From positions 1 to 64,000 of the forward strand of contig CAKVHI010000006.1 of assembly GCA_934747965.1 (NCBI GenBank): 64,000 nt of DNA, written 5' to 3'. Both the position numbers and the translations under genes were made by a program. The notes below the pieces were generated by a model. The model was given only the letters and a program-made list of their open reading frames with translations. It was not told the origin of the DNA and did no database searches. Every line of letters starts with the position of its first letter. The first letter of the stretch is position 1. The DNA is from an uncultured Clostridia bacterium (GTDB lineage: Bacteria; Bacillota; Clostridia; Christensenellales; UBA1242). This document shows, in pieces, positions 43,297 to 52,764 of this stretch.

Positions 43297-44106
43297 ATGA
43301 AAAAAAATAATTATGATGCCTATGCAAAATATAGATATAATTATAAACCGCAAAAATATAGCAAAAAAGGTAACAAAGTTTTTGCAATTTTGTTTGTGCT
43401 TTTATGTGTTTCTGTTGTTATTTTTTTCTCTATTAGTTTTTCAAATTTTTTGGTGGTAGGAAAAGTTGTCAACATAAATTCATCCTATTTGCTAGACACA
43501 AAAACTCTTTATGCTTTAAGTTTAGATAGTGTGAATAGTTTGGAAGATGCAAATAAAAAAAGCCTAGAGCAACAAAAGCAAGGCGGGGCAGGGTTTGTTT
43601 ATGCAGTAAGTAACAGTTACTATCTTGTAAGTTCAATTTATGCTTCGCAAAAAGATGCTCAAAAGGTCTTAGAAAACCTAAAATCTTCTAACATTTTTGC
43701 CAAAGTAATAAAAATAAATCTTCCAGCAATAAATTTGAAAGTTAGTTTAAACTCTAATTCAACAAAAATATTGTCTGACGGATTAAACTTATTTTATCAG
43801 AATTATCAGTCTTTATATAACTATTCACTAGATTTTGATAAACAAAATATAGATTTAATAAAATTAAAAAGTTTAATAAAGGACCGACAAAACCAAAATT
43901 TAAAGATTATAAATGAATTTTCAAGCCATTTTGAAAAAAGTTCAAATATCGCAATTTTATACACAAAAATATATTTGAATAAACTAAATCAAAGCCTTGA
44001 AAATTTACAACTTCAAGATGAAAGCGTAAATTTATCAAGTCAAATTAAGCAAACTTATTGCAAAATAATAAATGAATACTTAAATTTGTGCAAAGAGATA
44101 AACTAA
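43297..44106 (+). CDS. Membrane protein with SPOR-like domain
   Basis: The 269-residue protein has a basic, Tyr-rich cytoplasmic N terminus (NNYDAYAKYRYNYKPQKYSK), one membrane helix (about residues 28-50), and an extracytoplasmic domain. Residues 68-145 fit the SPOR pattern: GGAGFVYAVSNSYYLVSSIYASQKDAQKVLENL followed by FAKVIKINLP. SPOR domains bind denuded peptidoglycan. The C-terminal 120 residues are helical. It may work at the division or forespore septum, but this is inferred. The ribosome binding site is AAAGGA. Confidence 0.68.
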   Translation: MKKNNYDAYAKYRYNYKPQKYSKKGNKVFAILFVLLCVSVVIFFSISFSNFLVVGKVVNINSSYLLDTKTLYALSLDSVNSLEDANKKSLEQQKQGGAGFVYAVSNSYYLVSSIYASQKDAQKVLENLKSSNIFAKVIKINLPAINLKVSLNSNSTKILSDGLNLFYQNYQSLYNYSLDFDKQNIDLIKLKSLIKDRQNQNLKIINEFSSHFEKSSNIAILYTKIYLNKLNQSLENLQLQDESVNLSSQIKQTYCKIINEYLNLCKEIN

Positions 44107-44259
44107 TTATAGCCAAATTGTTTATTAGAATAATGTTAAATTATATGAAATGTAATGTTCTTGAAGATAAAAATTAGTGTTTTAAAAACTATTTCATAAA
44201 ATAAAAAGAATAATAATTTAAATTTCATTTTAAAAAATTTTTATTCTTTTTTTGTTTTG

Positions 44260-44268
44260 TGTTATAAT
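44260..44268 (+). promoter_or_regulatory. uvrB extended -10 promoter, leaderless geometry
   Basis: TGTTATAAT (44260-44268) ends 6 nt before the ATG at 44275; no ribosome binding site. Confidence 0.7.
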
Positions 44269-44274
44269 AATTAC

Positions 44275-46236
44275 ATGGATTATTCGCATAAATTTGAAGT
44301 GGTCAGCAAGTTTATTCCAAGTGGCGACCAACCCAAAGCAATAGAAAGTTTATCTCAAGGCATTTTAGACGGTCTTAAAAGTCAAGTTTTGGTGGGAGTT
44401 ACAGGAAGTGGTAAGACTTACACAATGGCAAAAGTTATTGAAAAACTAAACCGACCAGTTTTGGTGCTTGCTCATAACAAAACATTGGCAGCGCAACTTT
44501 GCAATGAATTTAGGGAGTTTTTTCCAAACAATAGAGTAGAGTTTTTTGTTTCTTATTATGATTACTATCAACCTGAAGCATACATTGTTTCTAGCGACAC
44601 ATATATAGAAAAAGATATGAGCATAAATGACGATATAGACAAACTTCGTCATAGTGCCACCTGTTCGCTTTTAGAGCGTAATGACACAATCGTTGTGGCA
44701 TCTGTGTCGTGCATATATGGTCTTGGGAGCCCCGAGGAATATTCAGGACTTCAAATTTCGCTACGCCCGGGCGATAAAATTGAACGAGATGAAGTAATTT
44801 CTAGGCTTGTGAACATTCAGTATGAAAGAAATGACATAGATTTTAAACGCGCCACTTTCAGAGTTAGGGGGGATATTGTTGAAGTTATCCCGGCTTATTC
44901 TAGTGTAACCGCCTACAGAATTGAATTTTTTGGCGATGAAATTGATAAATTAAGTGAAATTGACATAGTATCAGGGAAAGTTATATGTGTGCTTTCACAT
45001 ATTGCCATATATCCCGCAAGCCATTATGCGGTTGGAAGCGAAAAACTTTTGAATGTTTTAAAGATAATTGAAAAAGACGCTGAAATTGAAGTTGAAGAAA
45101 TGCGAAACAAGGGCAAACTTTTAGAGGCGGAAAGATTAAAACAACGCACAAGTTATGACATTGAAATGATGAGAGAAATGGGTTATTGCAATGGAATTGA
45201 AAACTATTCTCGATATTTTGACGGAAGAAGTGTTGGAGAACCCCCATTTACTCTTTTAGACTATTTTAATAAAAATTTTGTTTTGTTTGTTGATGAAAGC
45301 CACATAACCATTCCGCAAATTCGGGCAATGTATAACGGAGATAGAAGCCGAAAGGTTAATCTTGTTGATTACGGATTTAGGCTAAAATCGAGTTTTGATA
45401 ATCGTCCTCTTACATTTGATGAGTTTAATGAAAAATTAGGACAAGTTATTTATGTTTCAGCAACACCAAATGAATATGAACTTAAAAAAGCCGATAATGT
45501 TGTTGAACAAATAATCAGGCCAACAGGATTGTTAGACCCTCAAGTTGAAGTAAGAAAAATTGAAGGTCAGATTGATGACCTTATTTCAGAAATTCATAAA
45601 ACAATAATCAAAGGTGGGCGGATTTTGGTTACGACTTTAACCAAAAAAATGAGTGAATCTTTAACAAACTATTTGATAGATTATGGAATTAAAGTTAAAT
45701 ATCTTCACAGTGAAATAGACACGCTTGAACGAATTGATATAATAAATTCTCTTCGAGAAGGTGAAATTGATGTTGTTGTGGGAATTAATCTGTTGAGAGA
45801 AGGCTTAGATATTCCTGAAGTTATGCTTGTTTGTATTTTAGATGCCGATAAAGAAGGCTTTTTGCGAAGTGAAACTTCTCTTATCCAAACTATTGGCCGT
45901 GCTGCCAGAAATAGTGAAGCAAAAGTTATTATGTATGCCGATTGCATCACAAAAAGCATGAAAAGGGCCATTGATGAAACTAACAGGCGTAGGCAAATTC
46001 AAATGGAATATAATAAAGAGCATAATATTGTTCCAAAAACTATCAAAAAAGAAATTAAAAATACTCTTGATATTGGAAAGAAAGTTGACGGAGAGCGACA
46101 AAAAATTGATGTTAAAGACATTCCAAAGCAAATTGAACTTTTGAAAGGTTTGATGAATGAGGCAAGCAAAAACCTTGATTTTGAAAAAGCAATTTTGCTT
46201 AGAGAACAAATTAAAGAACTTAAAAAGTTGATTTAA
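44275..46236 (+). CDS. uvrB: Excinuclease ABC subunit B
   Basis: The 653-residue DNA-repair helicase has SGDQPKAIESL, Walker A GVTGSGKTYTMA, the beta-hairpin YYDYYQPEAYI, DESH, helicase motifs V/VI (GINLLREGLDIPEV and QTIGRAARN), and a C-terminal UvrC-binding UVR helix (ASKNLDFEKAILLREQIKEL). It verifies damage with UvrA and loads UvrC. The ATG at 44275 gives the normal N terminus MDYSHKFEVVSKFIPSGDQP; the in-frame TTG at 44257 lies over the promoter. Confidence 0.97.
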   Translation: MDYSHKFEVVSKFIPSGDQPKAIESLSQGILDGLKSQVLVGVTGSGKTYTMAKVIEKLNRPVLVLAHNKTLAAQLCNEFREFFPNNRVEFFVSYYDYYQPEAYIVSSDTYIEKDMSINDDIDKLRHSATCSLLERNDTIVVASVSCIYGLGSPEEYSGLQISLRPGDKIERDEVISRLVNIQYERNDIDFKRATFRVRGDIVEVIPAYSSVTAYRIEFFGDEIDKLSEIDIVSGKVICVLSHIAIYPASHYAVGSEKLLNVLKIIEKDAEIEVEEMRNKGKLLEAERLKQRTSYDIEMMREMGYCNGIENYSRYFDGRSVGEPPFTLLDYFNKNFVLFVDESHITIPQIRAMYNGDRSRKVNLVDYGFRLKSSFDNRPLTFDEFNEKLGQVIYVSATPNEYELKKADNVVEQIIRPTGLLDPQVEVRKIEGQIDDLISEIHKTIIKGGRILVTTLTKKMSESLTNYLIDYGIKVKYLHSEIDTLERIDIINSLREGEIDVVVGINLLREGLDIPEVMLVCILDADKEGFLRSETSLIQTIGRAARNSEAKVIMYADCITKSMKRAIDETNRRRQIQMEYNKEHNIVPKTIKKEIKNTLDIGKKVDGERQKIDVKDIPKQIELLKGLMNEASKNLDFEKAILLREQIKELKKLI

Positions 46237-46250
46237 ATTATCAGTGTTGC

Positions 46251-46362
46251 GTGGCTTGGGCTTTAAGGCATAAAATTTAACGCATTTCATGCGTTAAATT
46301 TGGCTTTCACTTTGTGAAAGTAACTTTGCAAAGCAAAGTATGCCTTAAAGCCCAAAAACCAC
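46251..46362. repeat. Cloverleaf palindromic element between uvrB and uvrA
   Basis: A closing stem of TTGGGCTTTAAGGCAT (46256-46271) with ATGCCTTAAAGCCCAA (46340-46355), extended outward by GTGG/CCAC, encloses three perfect hairpins with 3-nt loops: 46273-46301 (13 bp), 46304-46320 (7 bp) and 46323-46339 (7 bp). It is the most GC-rich intergenic stretch nearby. As RNA it would sit just before the uvrA ribosome binding site. Confidence 0.85.
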
Positions 46363-46376
46363 AAAAGGATATAAAA

Positions 46377-49208
46377 ATGGAAGAATTTATAAAAATAAAA
46401 GGCGCAAAAGAAAATAACTTGCAAAACATAGATTTAACTCTTCCCAGAAACAAACTTATTGTTTTTACAGGGGTAAGTGGAAGTGGAAAAAGCACTCTTG
46501 CTTTTGACACAATTTTTGCCGAGGGGCAACGCAAATTTATGGAAAGTTTGTCAAGTTATGCTCGAATGTTTTTGGGTCAGATGCAAAAACCAAATGTTGA
46601 TTCGATTGAAGGGTTATCTCCAGCAATCTCTATAGACCAGAAAAGCACATCGCAAAATCCAAGGTCAACGGTTGGCACGGTTACAGAAATTTATGATTAT
46701 TTAAGACTTTTGTATGCAAATATTGGTATACCTTTTTGTCCTAATTGCCATAAGCCAATCAAAAAACAAACAGTAGATCAGATTGTCGACAAAGTTAAGG
46801 AACTTGGGCTTGGCGAAAAAATATTGATTGAATCTCCAATTATCAGTGGTGAAAAAGGCACTCATGCAAAAACGCTTGAAAGTTTGAATAAAAGTGGATT
46901 TATTCGTGTTAAAATTGATGGAAATATTTATACTCTCGATGAAGAAATAAGTTTAGACAAAAACATAAAACATACGATAAATGTAGTTATAGACAGAATT
47001 ATCATCAAGGAAGATAATTTGGGAAGAATAGAAGAATCTATTGAAAACGCAATTAAGCTTTCAAAAGGCAAAGTTATAATCACTCATAATGAAATTGAGA
47101 TGTTATACTCAACAAATTTTGCTTGTCCAGAATGTGGGTATAGTTATTCAGAAATATCGCCAAGATTATTTAGTTTTAATAATCCATTTGGGGCTTGCAA
47201 ACATTGCTTAGGTCTTGGTTTTAAACAACAAATTAGTGAAGACTTAATTTTGTCTAAGCCTAATTTAACCTTAAATGAAGGCGGACTTACAATTTCAGGT
47301 TGGAACATGGATGCAGGCTCGATTTCATTTTCTCAATTCAAAGCACTTTCAAAAAAATATGGTTTCAGTATGGATGTTCCCGTAAAAGACTTACCAAAAG
47401 ATGTTATAAAACTTTTGCTTTATGGAACGAACGATGAAATAGAAGTTAACTATAAATCAAGCAAGTGGGAAACAACTTACAAAACAAAATTTGAAGGAAT
47501 CATCCCCAATTTGGAAAGGCGTTTTAGGGAAACGACAAGTGATTATATAAAAGGTGAAATCTCAAAATATATGGTGCAAACCCCTTGCCCAGAATGTAAG
47601 GGTAAAAGACTTAATAAAGAAGCCTTGAATGTTTTTATCAACAACAAAAATATTGATGATTTTTGCAGTTTGAGTGTTGAAGATGCTCTTAAGTTTTTAG
47701 ATGATTTAAAGTTGAATGAAAGTGAAAAAATAATAAGTGAAAGCATTTTGAAAGAAGTTAGGGCAAGATTAAACTTCTTGAAGAATGTTGGACTTAACTA
47801 TTTAACTTTGTCGCGTGCTTCAAACACTTTAAGCGGGGGCGAAAGTCAACGAATAAGACTTGCTACGCAAATAGGCAGTGGTCTTGTTGGTGTTTTATAT
47901 ATTTTGGATGAGCCTTCGATAGGGCTTCATCAAAAAGACAACGATAAACTTATTCAAACATTAAAAAATTTAAGAGATTTAGGAAATACAGTTATTGTTG
48001 TTGAACATGATGAGGACACAATTAAAAGTGCTGACTACATTGTTGATATTGGACCTCTAGCCGGAAGCCATGGCGGACGCGTTGTGGCACAAGGGACCTT
48101 AGAAGAAGTTTTAAAAAGTAAAGATAGCATAACAGCAAAGTTTTTGCGAGGGGAAGAAAAAATTGAAGTCCCAAAAATAAGGCGTAAAGCAAACAAAGGT
48201 TACATTGAGATTAAAGGAGCAAATCAAAATAATCTTAAAAACATAAATGTTAAGTTTCCACTTGGCGTTTTGACCGTTGTTACTGGGGTAAGCGGAAGTG
48301 GTAAGAGTACCTTAGTTAATCAAACCTTGTTTCCAAATGCTTATAAATTAACAAATAATAAAAATTCTTTAAGTCCTATTGGTTGCAAATCAGTTGAAGG
48401 TATTAATGACAACACTATAGATAAAGTTATCAACATAGACCAATCACCAATCGGCAGAACTCCTCGAAGCAATCCGGCAACATACACGGGTTTATTCACT
48501 TTAATTCGTGAACTTTACAGTCAAACTGAATTGAGCAAAATGAGAGGATACACGGCTGGAAGATTTAGTTTTAATATTCCGGGTGGAAGATGTGAAGCGT
48601 GCAGTGGAGATGGAATTAAAAAAATTGAAATGTACTTTTTGCCAGATGTTTATGTGCCTTGCGAAGTTTGCGGTGGCAAAAGATATAACAGGGAAACTTT
48701 AGAAGTTAAATACAAAGGCAAGTCTATCAGCGATGTTTTGGACATGACTATTGAACAGGCCTTAATCTTTTTTGAAAATTTCCCACAACTAAAAACGAAA
48801 CTACAAACACTTTATGATGTAGGTCTTGGATATATCAAACTTGGTCAAAGTGCAACAACTTTAAGTGGTGGGGAAGCACAAAGGGTTAAACTTGCAACTG
48901 AACTTTGTCGAAAGTCGACAGGAAGAACCTTATATATTTTGGATGAACCAACAACTGGGCTTCATATGTATGATGTAAAAAAACTTTCACAAATCTTACA
49001 GCGTCTAGTTGAAGGCGGAAATACTTGTATTGTTATTGAGCATAATCTTGATATTATCAAGACTGCCGACTATATCATAGATATGGGCCCTGATGGCGGT
49101 AAAAACGGCGGACAGGTTATTGCTAAAGGCACTCCAGAAGAAATTATTAAATGTGAAAAAAGTTACACAGGTCAGTATCTTAAAAATTTGTTACAACCAA
49201 AAAACTAA
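46377..49208 (+). CDS. uvrA: Excinuclease ABC subunit A
   Basis: The 943-residue damage-recognition ATPase has two ABC domains: Walker A GVSGSGKSTLAF and signature LSGGESQRIRLATQIGS in the first, GVSGSGKSTLVNQ and LSGGEAQRVKLATEL in the second. Zinc fingers CPNC...CPEC, CPECGYSYSE...CKHC and CEACSGDG...CEVCGG are present. The start is the ATG at 46377 with AAAAGGA; the frame open from 46314 runs through the cloverleaf element. Confidence 0.98.
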   Translation: MEEFIKIKGAKENNLQNIDLTLPRNKLIVFTGVSGSGKSTLAFDTIFAEGQRKFMESLSSYARMFLGQMQKPNVDSIEGLSPAISIDQKSTSQNPRSTVGTVTEIYDYLRLLYANIGIPFCPNCHKPIKKQTVDQIVDKVKELGLGEKILIESPIISGEKGTHAKTLESLNKSGFIRVKIDGNIYTLDEEISLDKNIKHTINVVIDRIIIKEDNLGRIEESIENAIKLSKGKVIITHNEIEMLYSTNFACPECGYSYSEISPRLFSFNNPFGACKHCLGLGFKQQISEDLILSKPNLTLNEGGLTISGWNMDAGSISFSQFKALSKKYGFSMDVPVKDLPKDVIKLLLYGTNDEIEVNYKSSKWETTYKTKFEGIIPNLERRFRETTSDYIKGEISKYMVQTPCPECKGKRLNKEALNVFINNKNIDDFCSLSVEDALKFLDDLKLNESEKIISESILKEVRARLNFLKNVGLNYLTLSRASNTLSGGESQRIRLATQIGSGLVGVLYILDEPSIGLHQKDNDKLIQTLKNLRDLGNTVIVVEHDEDTIKSADYIVDIGPLAGSHGGRVVAQGTLEEVLKSKDSITAKFLRGEEKIEVPKIRRKANKGYIEIKGANQNNLKNINVKFPLGVLTVVTGVSGSGKSTLVNQTLFPNAYKLTNNKNSLSPIGCKSVEGINDNTIDKVINIDQSPIGRTPRSNPATYTGLFTLIRELYSQTELSKMRGYTAGRFSFNIPGGRCEACSGDGIKKIEMYFLPDVYVPCEVCGGKRYNRETLEVKYKGKSISDVLDMTIEQALIFFENFPQLKTKLQTLYDVGLGYIKLGQSATTLSGGEAQRVKLATELCRKSTGRTLYILDEPTTGLHMYDVKKLSQILQRLVEGGNTCIVIEHNLDIIKTADYIIDMGPDGGKNGGQVIAKGTPEEIIKCEKSYTGQYLKNLLQPKN

Positions 49209-49317
49209 TAAAAAATTAATAATTTGTCATAATTTGTAAAATAATGTTAAATTTTAAACAAAAATTAAGTTATTATTTAATAATTATAAAAATTTATAAA
49301 AATTTTTGAAAAACCTA

Positions 49318-49346
49318 TTGACAACATTGATTTTGCATGGTATTAT
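49318..49346 (+). promoter_or_regulatory. Promoter of a short transcript, with palindrome over the -10
   Basis: TTGACA (49318-49323), 17 nt, TATTAT (49341-49346). ATGGTA (49337-49342) and TACCAT (49352-49357) form an inverted repeat across the -10 and start site, as an operator would. Confidence 0.65.
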
Positions 49347-49352
49347 ATCGTT

Positions 49353-49430
49353 ACCATTTAAGAAGAAATCAAAAACTTTTTAAATTTAATAATTTTTTAT
49401 TGAAACTCACACCATCAGGTGTGTTTTTTA
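49353..49430 (+). ncRNA. Predicted short RNA of about 78 nt upstream of cysS
   Basis: A consensus promoter at 49318-49346 and an intrinsic terminator ending near 49430 define a short transcript without an ATG-started reading frame of any size. It could be a small RNA or an attenuated leader of cysS. Confidence 0.4.
49408..49429 (+). terminator. Terminator of the short transcript
   Basis: CACACC, loop ATCA, GGTGTG, then six T's. Confidence 0.8.
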
Positions 49431-49499
49431 TTTTAACAAGAATTTATTTGTTACAATTTGTTTTTAAGTTTCATAATAATTATAAATGTTACTATTTAT

Positions 49500-49528
49500 T
49501 TGACAAATTTGATAAAATTTTTTATTAT
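49500..49528 (+). promoter_or_regulatory. cysS promoter
   Basis: TTGACA, 17 nt, TATTAT, just upstream of the AGGAG of cysS. Confidence 0.7.
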
Positions 49529-49543
49529 TAATTAGGAGTTTTT

Positions 49544-50935
49544 ATGAAAATTTATAATAGTTTAACAAGACAAAAAGAAGAATTTAAACCACTAGAAGAT
49601 GGAAAAGTTAAAATGTATGCTTGCGGAATTACCGTAAGTGGCAAGGCACATATTGGTCATGCAATTCAAGCAATGGTCTTTGATATTATTCGCAAATATC
49701 TTGAAAAAAAAGGTTATGATGTTGTTTATGCAAGAAATTACACCGATGTTGATGATAAAATAATTTTGAATGCTCAAAAACTTGGTGTTGATGCTCTTCA
49801 ATTTGCAAAAACAAATATGCAAGCAATAGATAAGTCTATGAAAAACCTTGCAGTTGACAAGCCAACACTAGAATTAAAGGCAACTGAAACTATCCCACAA
49901 ATTATTGAATTTATTGGCAAATTAATTGAAAAAGGATATGCATATTCAACTCCTGAAGGTGATGTTTACTATGATGTAAAAAAATTTGCTGAGTATGGAA
50001 AGTTAAGCCACAGAAATTTGGAGGATACTTTAGATGGCGTTAGAAAAGAAAATTTAGAAAACAAGCATAGCCCGCTTGATTTTGCTTTATGGAAAAGTGC
50101 CAAACCTAATGAAATTTTTTGGGAGAGCCCTTGGGGTAAAGGTAGACCGGGTTGGCATATTGAGTGTAGTGCAATGAATTATTACAATCTTGGCGAGCAG
50201 ATTGACATTCATGGTGGCGGAAGAGATTTGTTGTTTCCTCATCATGAAAATGAAATTGCTCAAACAGAAGCATTAACGGGCAAACAATTTGCAAAATATT
50301 GGATTCATAATGGTCTTGTTAAAATCAATGGTCAAAAGATGAGTAAATCACTCAACAACAGCATATTTTTGGATGATTTGTTAGAAAAATATAATAATGA
50401 AGTTATTAGATTTGCCTTGCTACAAACAAATTATAAAAACGATATTAATATCGTTGACGGTTTGTTTGATGAAGCCGAAAAACAACTTACGAATTTTTAT
50501 CAGATAATTTTTAATGTAGAAAGTAAATTTAAGTCAAACAATCTAAATATGAAAATAGATGAAGATTTTAATAACTCAATGGACGATGACTTTAACACAT
50601 CAAAAGCAATTTCAAATTTGTTTGGATATTTTAAGACAATAAATAGTAAATTAAAGTCTAATAACGAATCATGCATTGAAGATGTAAATGCGATTAAACA
50701 AACTTATAGTTTGCTAGGTTTGTTTAAATGTGATGCTAAAAAATTTTTGGATGAAGTTAAAAACAAAAAATTATCAAGCAACATTCCACAACAAGTTTTG
50801 GACCTTGCACAACTAAGATGGCTTGCAAAACAATCAAAAGATTTTGCAAAAGCCGATGAATATCGAAATCAAATAACAAATTTAGGATACACAATTAAAG
50901 ACAATAAAGAAGGATATGAAATTGTTAAAAATTAA
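49544..50935 (+). CDS. cysS: Cysteinyl-tRNA synthetase
   Basis: The 463-residue class I synthetase shows KMYACGITVSGKAHIGHA with the zinc Cys and HIGH, WHIECSAMNY with the second zinc Cys, LLFPHHENEIAQTEA, and KMSKSLNNSI. The length is normal. The ribosome binding site TTAGGAG precedes the ATG. Two terminators follow the gene. Confidence 0.97.
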   Translation: MKIYNSLTRQKEEFKPLEDGKVKMYACGITVSGKAHIGHAIQAMVFDIIRKYLEKKGYDVVYARNYTDVDDKIILNAQKLGVDALQFAKTNMQAIDKSMKNLAVDKPTLELKATETIPQIIEFIGKLIEKGYAYSTPEGDVYYDVKKFAEYGKLSHRNLEDTLDGVRKENLENKHSPLDFALWKSAKPNEIFWESPWGKGRPGWHIECSAMNYYNLGEQIDIHGGGRDLLFPHHENEIAQTEALTGKQFAKYWIHNGLVKINGQKMSKSLNNSIFLDDLLEKYNNEVIRFALLQTNYKNDINIVDGLFDEAEKQLTNFYQIIFNVESKFKSNNLNMKIDEDFNNSMDDDFNTSKAISNLFGYFKTINSKLKSNNESCIEDVNAIKQTYSLLGLFKCDAKKFLDEVKNKKLSSNIPQQVLDLAQLRWLAKQSKDFAKADEYRNQITNLGYTIKDNKEGYEIVKN

Positions 50936-50964
50936 CTTAAAAAAACTATATCAAAAAATTAACA

Positions 50965-51010
50965 ATGCAACCAAATTCGGTTAATGTCCGAATTTGGTTG
51001 CATATTTTTA
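50965..51010 (+). terminator. Terminator 1 of cysS
   Basis: TGCAACCAAATTCGG and CCGAATTTGGTTGCA form a perfect 15-bp stem with a 7-nt loop, then TATTTTT. Confidence 0.85.
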
Positions 51011-51015
51011 AAACG

Positions 51016-51041
51016 AACCACAACTTTTGTGGTTTTTTTTC
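51016..51041 (+). terminator. Terminator 2 of cysS
   Basis: AACCACAA, 3-nt loop, TTGTGGTT, then T's; 6 nt after the first. Confidence 0.85.
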
Positions 51042-51111
51042 ATTAAAAATTAAACAGATTTTTTGTAACAAAAGTTGTTTAAAAAATTTTTAAATGTAAA
51101 TTATTTAATGT

Positions 51112-51831
51112 ATGTTTACATTAATTGCAAGATGTGTGATAATTTATTTAATTGTTTTGTGTGTTTTCAGACTTATGGGTAAGCGTCAACTTGGAGAACT
51201 TCAACCATTTGAATTTGTCATAACCTTGATTGTCGCAGATTTGGCGACACTTCCTATGGCAGACACGGCAATTCCATTAATTCATGGAATTGTTCCATTA
51301 ATTACGCTTTTGTTGATACATTTTGGTATTTCAGTTTTAATTCAAAAAAGTCTGTTTTTTCGAAAAGTTATAAGCGGTAAACCTGTTATAATTATTTCTC
51401 CAAAAGGTATAGATTATGAAAATCTAAAAAAATTAAACTTAAACCTTAACGATGTTCAAGAAAGTTTAAGAAATTTGAATTTCTTTAATTTTGAAGATAT
51501 TGAATATGCAATCGTTGAAACCAATGGTAAAATTACTGTAATTCCAAAAGTTGCATCAACTCCTGTTACATGTGAAGATTTGCAAATAAACAAGCCTGAA
51601 AACAGGTTAATCACAATGCTTATTTCGGATGGAAAACTTGTTAAAGAAAACTTGGAATTATGCGGAGTGGATGAAAACTTTATTTTGAGAAATATCAAAA
51701 GAGCAGGAGAAAGTAAAATTAAAAATATTTTAATTTTTACACTAGACAATGATGGTAATATGTATATACAGCCAAAAAATAAGCAATATGTAACATTAAA
51801 AACAACTTTTGAAGGTGGTAATAACTGGTGA
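51112..51831 (+). CDS. DUF421 membrane protein (YetF/YdfR-like)
   Basis: The 239-residue protein has three N-terminal membrane helices with RLMGKRQLGELQPFEFVITLIVADLAT between them, and a cytoplasmic domain (about 85-239) with GKPVIIISPKGIDYENL. The length and pattern match DUF421. The pairing with DUF4363 is common in sporulating clostridia. No ribosome binding site; a TTGTTT, 16 nt, TAAATT lies close to the ATG. It ends with TGA, overlapping the next start. Confidence 0.92.
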   Translation: MFTLIARCVIIYLIVLCVFRLMGKRQLGELQPFEFVITLIVADLATLPMADTAIPLIHGIVPLITLLLIHFGISVLIQKSLFFRKVISGKPVIIISPKGIDYENLKKLNLNLNDVQESLRNLNFFNFEDIEYAIVETNGKITVIPKVASTPVTCEDLQINKPENRLITMLISDGKLVKENLELCGVDENFILRNIKRAGESKIKNILIFTLDNDGNMYIQPKNKQYVTLKTTFEGGNNW

Positions 51832-52217
51832 AGCGCGGTTTTGTAATAATATCTATTTTTTTGATTTTGATAGGTTTATGTGTGTGGGAAGATGTTTATT
51901 TAAGCTCGAATTTAAAACTACTGAATGAAAAAGCCACAGAACTTGCTCAAATTGTTAGAAATTCTGAGGATGTAAATACGGAAGAAGTAAAAAACAAAAT
52001 TAAAGAACTAGATGACTTTTGGGTAAAAACTGAAAATCGTTTTTGCCTTGTGGTTAATCATATAAACATGGAAGAAGCAGGCGAGCAAATTACAAAAATA
52101 AAAACATTTTCTGAACTTAACAAAAAAGAAGAACTTTTGGTCGAGATAGATTTGTTAGTTTATTTTTCTGAAAGTTATGAGCATATTATTGTTCCACACA
52201 TCCAAAATATTTTGTAA
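51828..52217 (+). CDS. DUF4363 protein
   Basis: The 129-residue protein has one N-terminal membrane helix (residues 5-22) and a helical extracytoplasmic domain with LDDFWVKTENRFCLVVNHIN, the DUF4363 hallmark. The start is GTG at 51828, overlapping the DUF421 stop by 4 nt (GTGA), with AGGTGG upstream. It is co-translated with DUF421 and is likely its partner. The function is unknown. Confidence 0.88.
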   Translation: MKRGFVIISIFLILIGLCVWEDVYLSSNLKLLNEKATELAQIVRNSEDVNTEEVKNKIKELDDFWVKTENRFCLVVNHINMEEAGEQITKIKTFSELNKKEELLVEIDLLVYFSESYEHIIVPHIQNIL

Positions 52218-52262
52218 GTATTCTATTATTAAAGGTATAAAAAAAGTTTAAAAAATTAGTAT

Positions 52263-52298
52263 AAAAAAAGAACACAAATTTATAGTGTGTTCTTTTTT
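52263..52298. terminator. Bidirectional terminator between DUF4363 and the gene at 52313
   Basis: AAAAAAGAACACA and TGTGTTCTTTTTT around a 9-nt loop. Confidence 0.85.
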
Positions 52299-52312
52299 GT
52301 TAGATATTAAAA

Positions 52313-52699
52313 CTAGAACAAATTTTCATCCTTAGAAACTTTTTTGTTTGACTTTGCTTTATATTTTTTTTCTGTTTCTACAGTTATAAAATCAGAGTAA
52401 TCTTTTGAGTATTTTGGAAAAAATTTTGACATAATTTTTCGATATTTAACAGACAAATCTTTTCCGAAATCATCAAATGCTTCAAATTCTTTTAAAGTTA
52501 TTGCAGAAAAATTAATAGCATTTTTTTGAAATGAAAAATTATTGTCCTCTCTCCAAATAATAATAAATCTATTTTTTCTGTCGACAAAAGTTTTTGCAGT
52601 AACATTCATTGGCTCTAAGCCCAAAATTGTGGCAATTTCAACTAATTTTTTGTTTGAAAATTTTTTTAATCTGTTGATGTATTGATTTCTTTTATACAT
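52313..52699 (-). CDS. Small basic protein of unknown function
   Basis: The 128-residue protein is basic, with no membrane helix. It starts with a helical RLKKFSNKKLVEIATILGL and then FIIIWREDNNFSFQ. It ends with a Lys/Ser tail, KAKSNKKVSKDENLF. I know no family. It has a moderate AGGTG ribosome binding site. Confidence 0.6.
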   Translation of the reverse strand: MYKRNQYINRLKKFSNKKLVEIATILGLEPMNVTAKTFVDRKNRFIIIWREDNNFSFQKNAINFSAITLKEFEAFDDFGKDLSVKYRKIMSKFFPKYSKDYSDFITVETEKKYKAKSNKKVSKDENLF

Positions 52700-52764
52700 A
52701 TTTCACCTAAAAAATATTATATAAACTTTTAATATATCTGTCAATAGTCAAAATAAATATTTTT

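Larger units (their letters stand above)
49209..49543 (+). other. 335-bp region between uvrA and cysS
   Basis: It holds two complete promoters, each TTGACA, 17 nt, TATTAT (49318-49346 and 49500-49528), and one terminator between them. I saw no T-box: the conserved AGGGTGGNACCGCG box is absent. Confidence 0.6.

Noticed and set aside
49337..49531. 64-residue reading frame before cysS
   Set aside because: It begins inside a promoter and runs through the terminator and the second promoter; it has no ribosome binding site.
49209..49543. T-box leader of cysS
   Set aside because: The region is too short between promoter and gene, and the conserved AGGGTGGNACCGCG sequence is missing.
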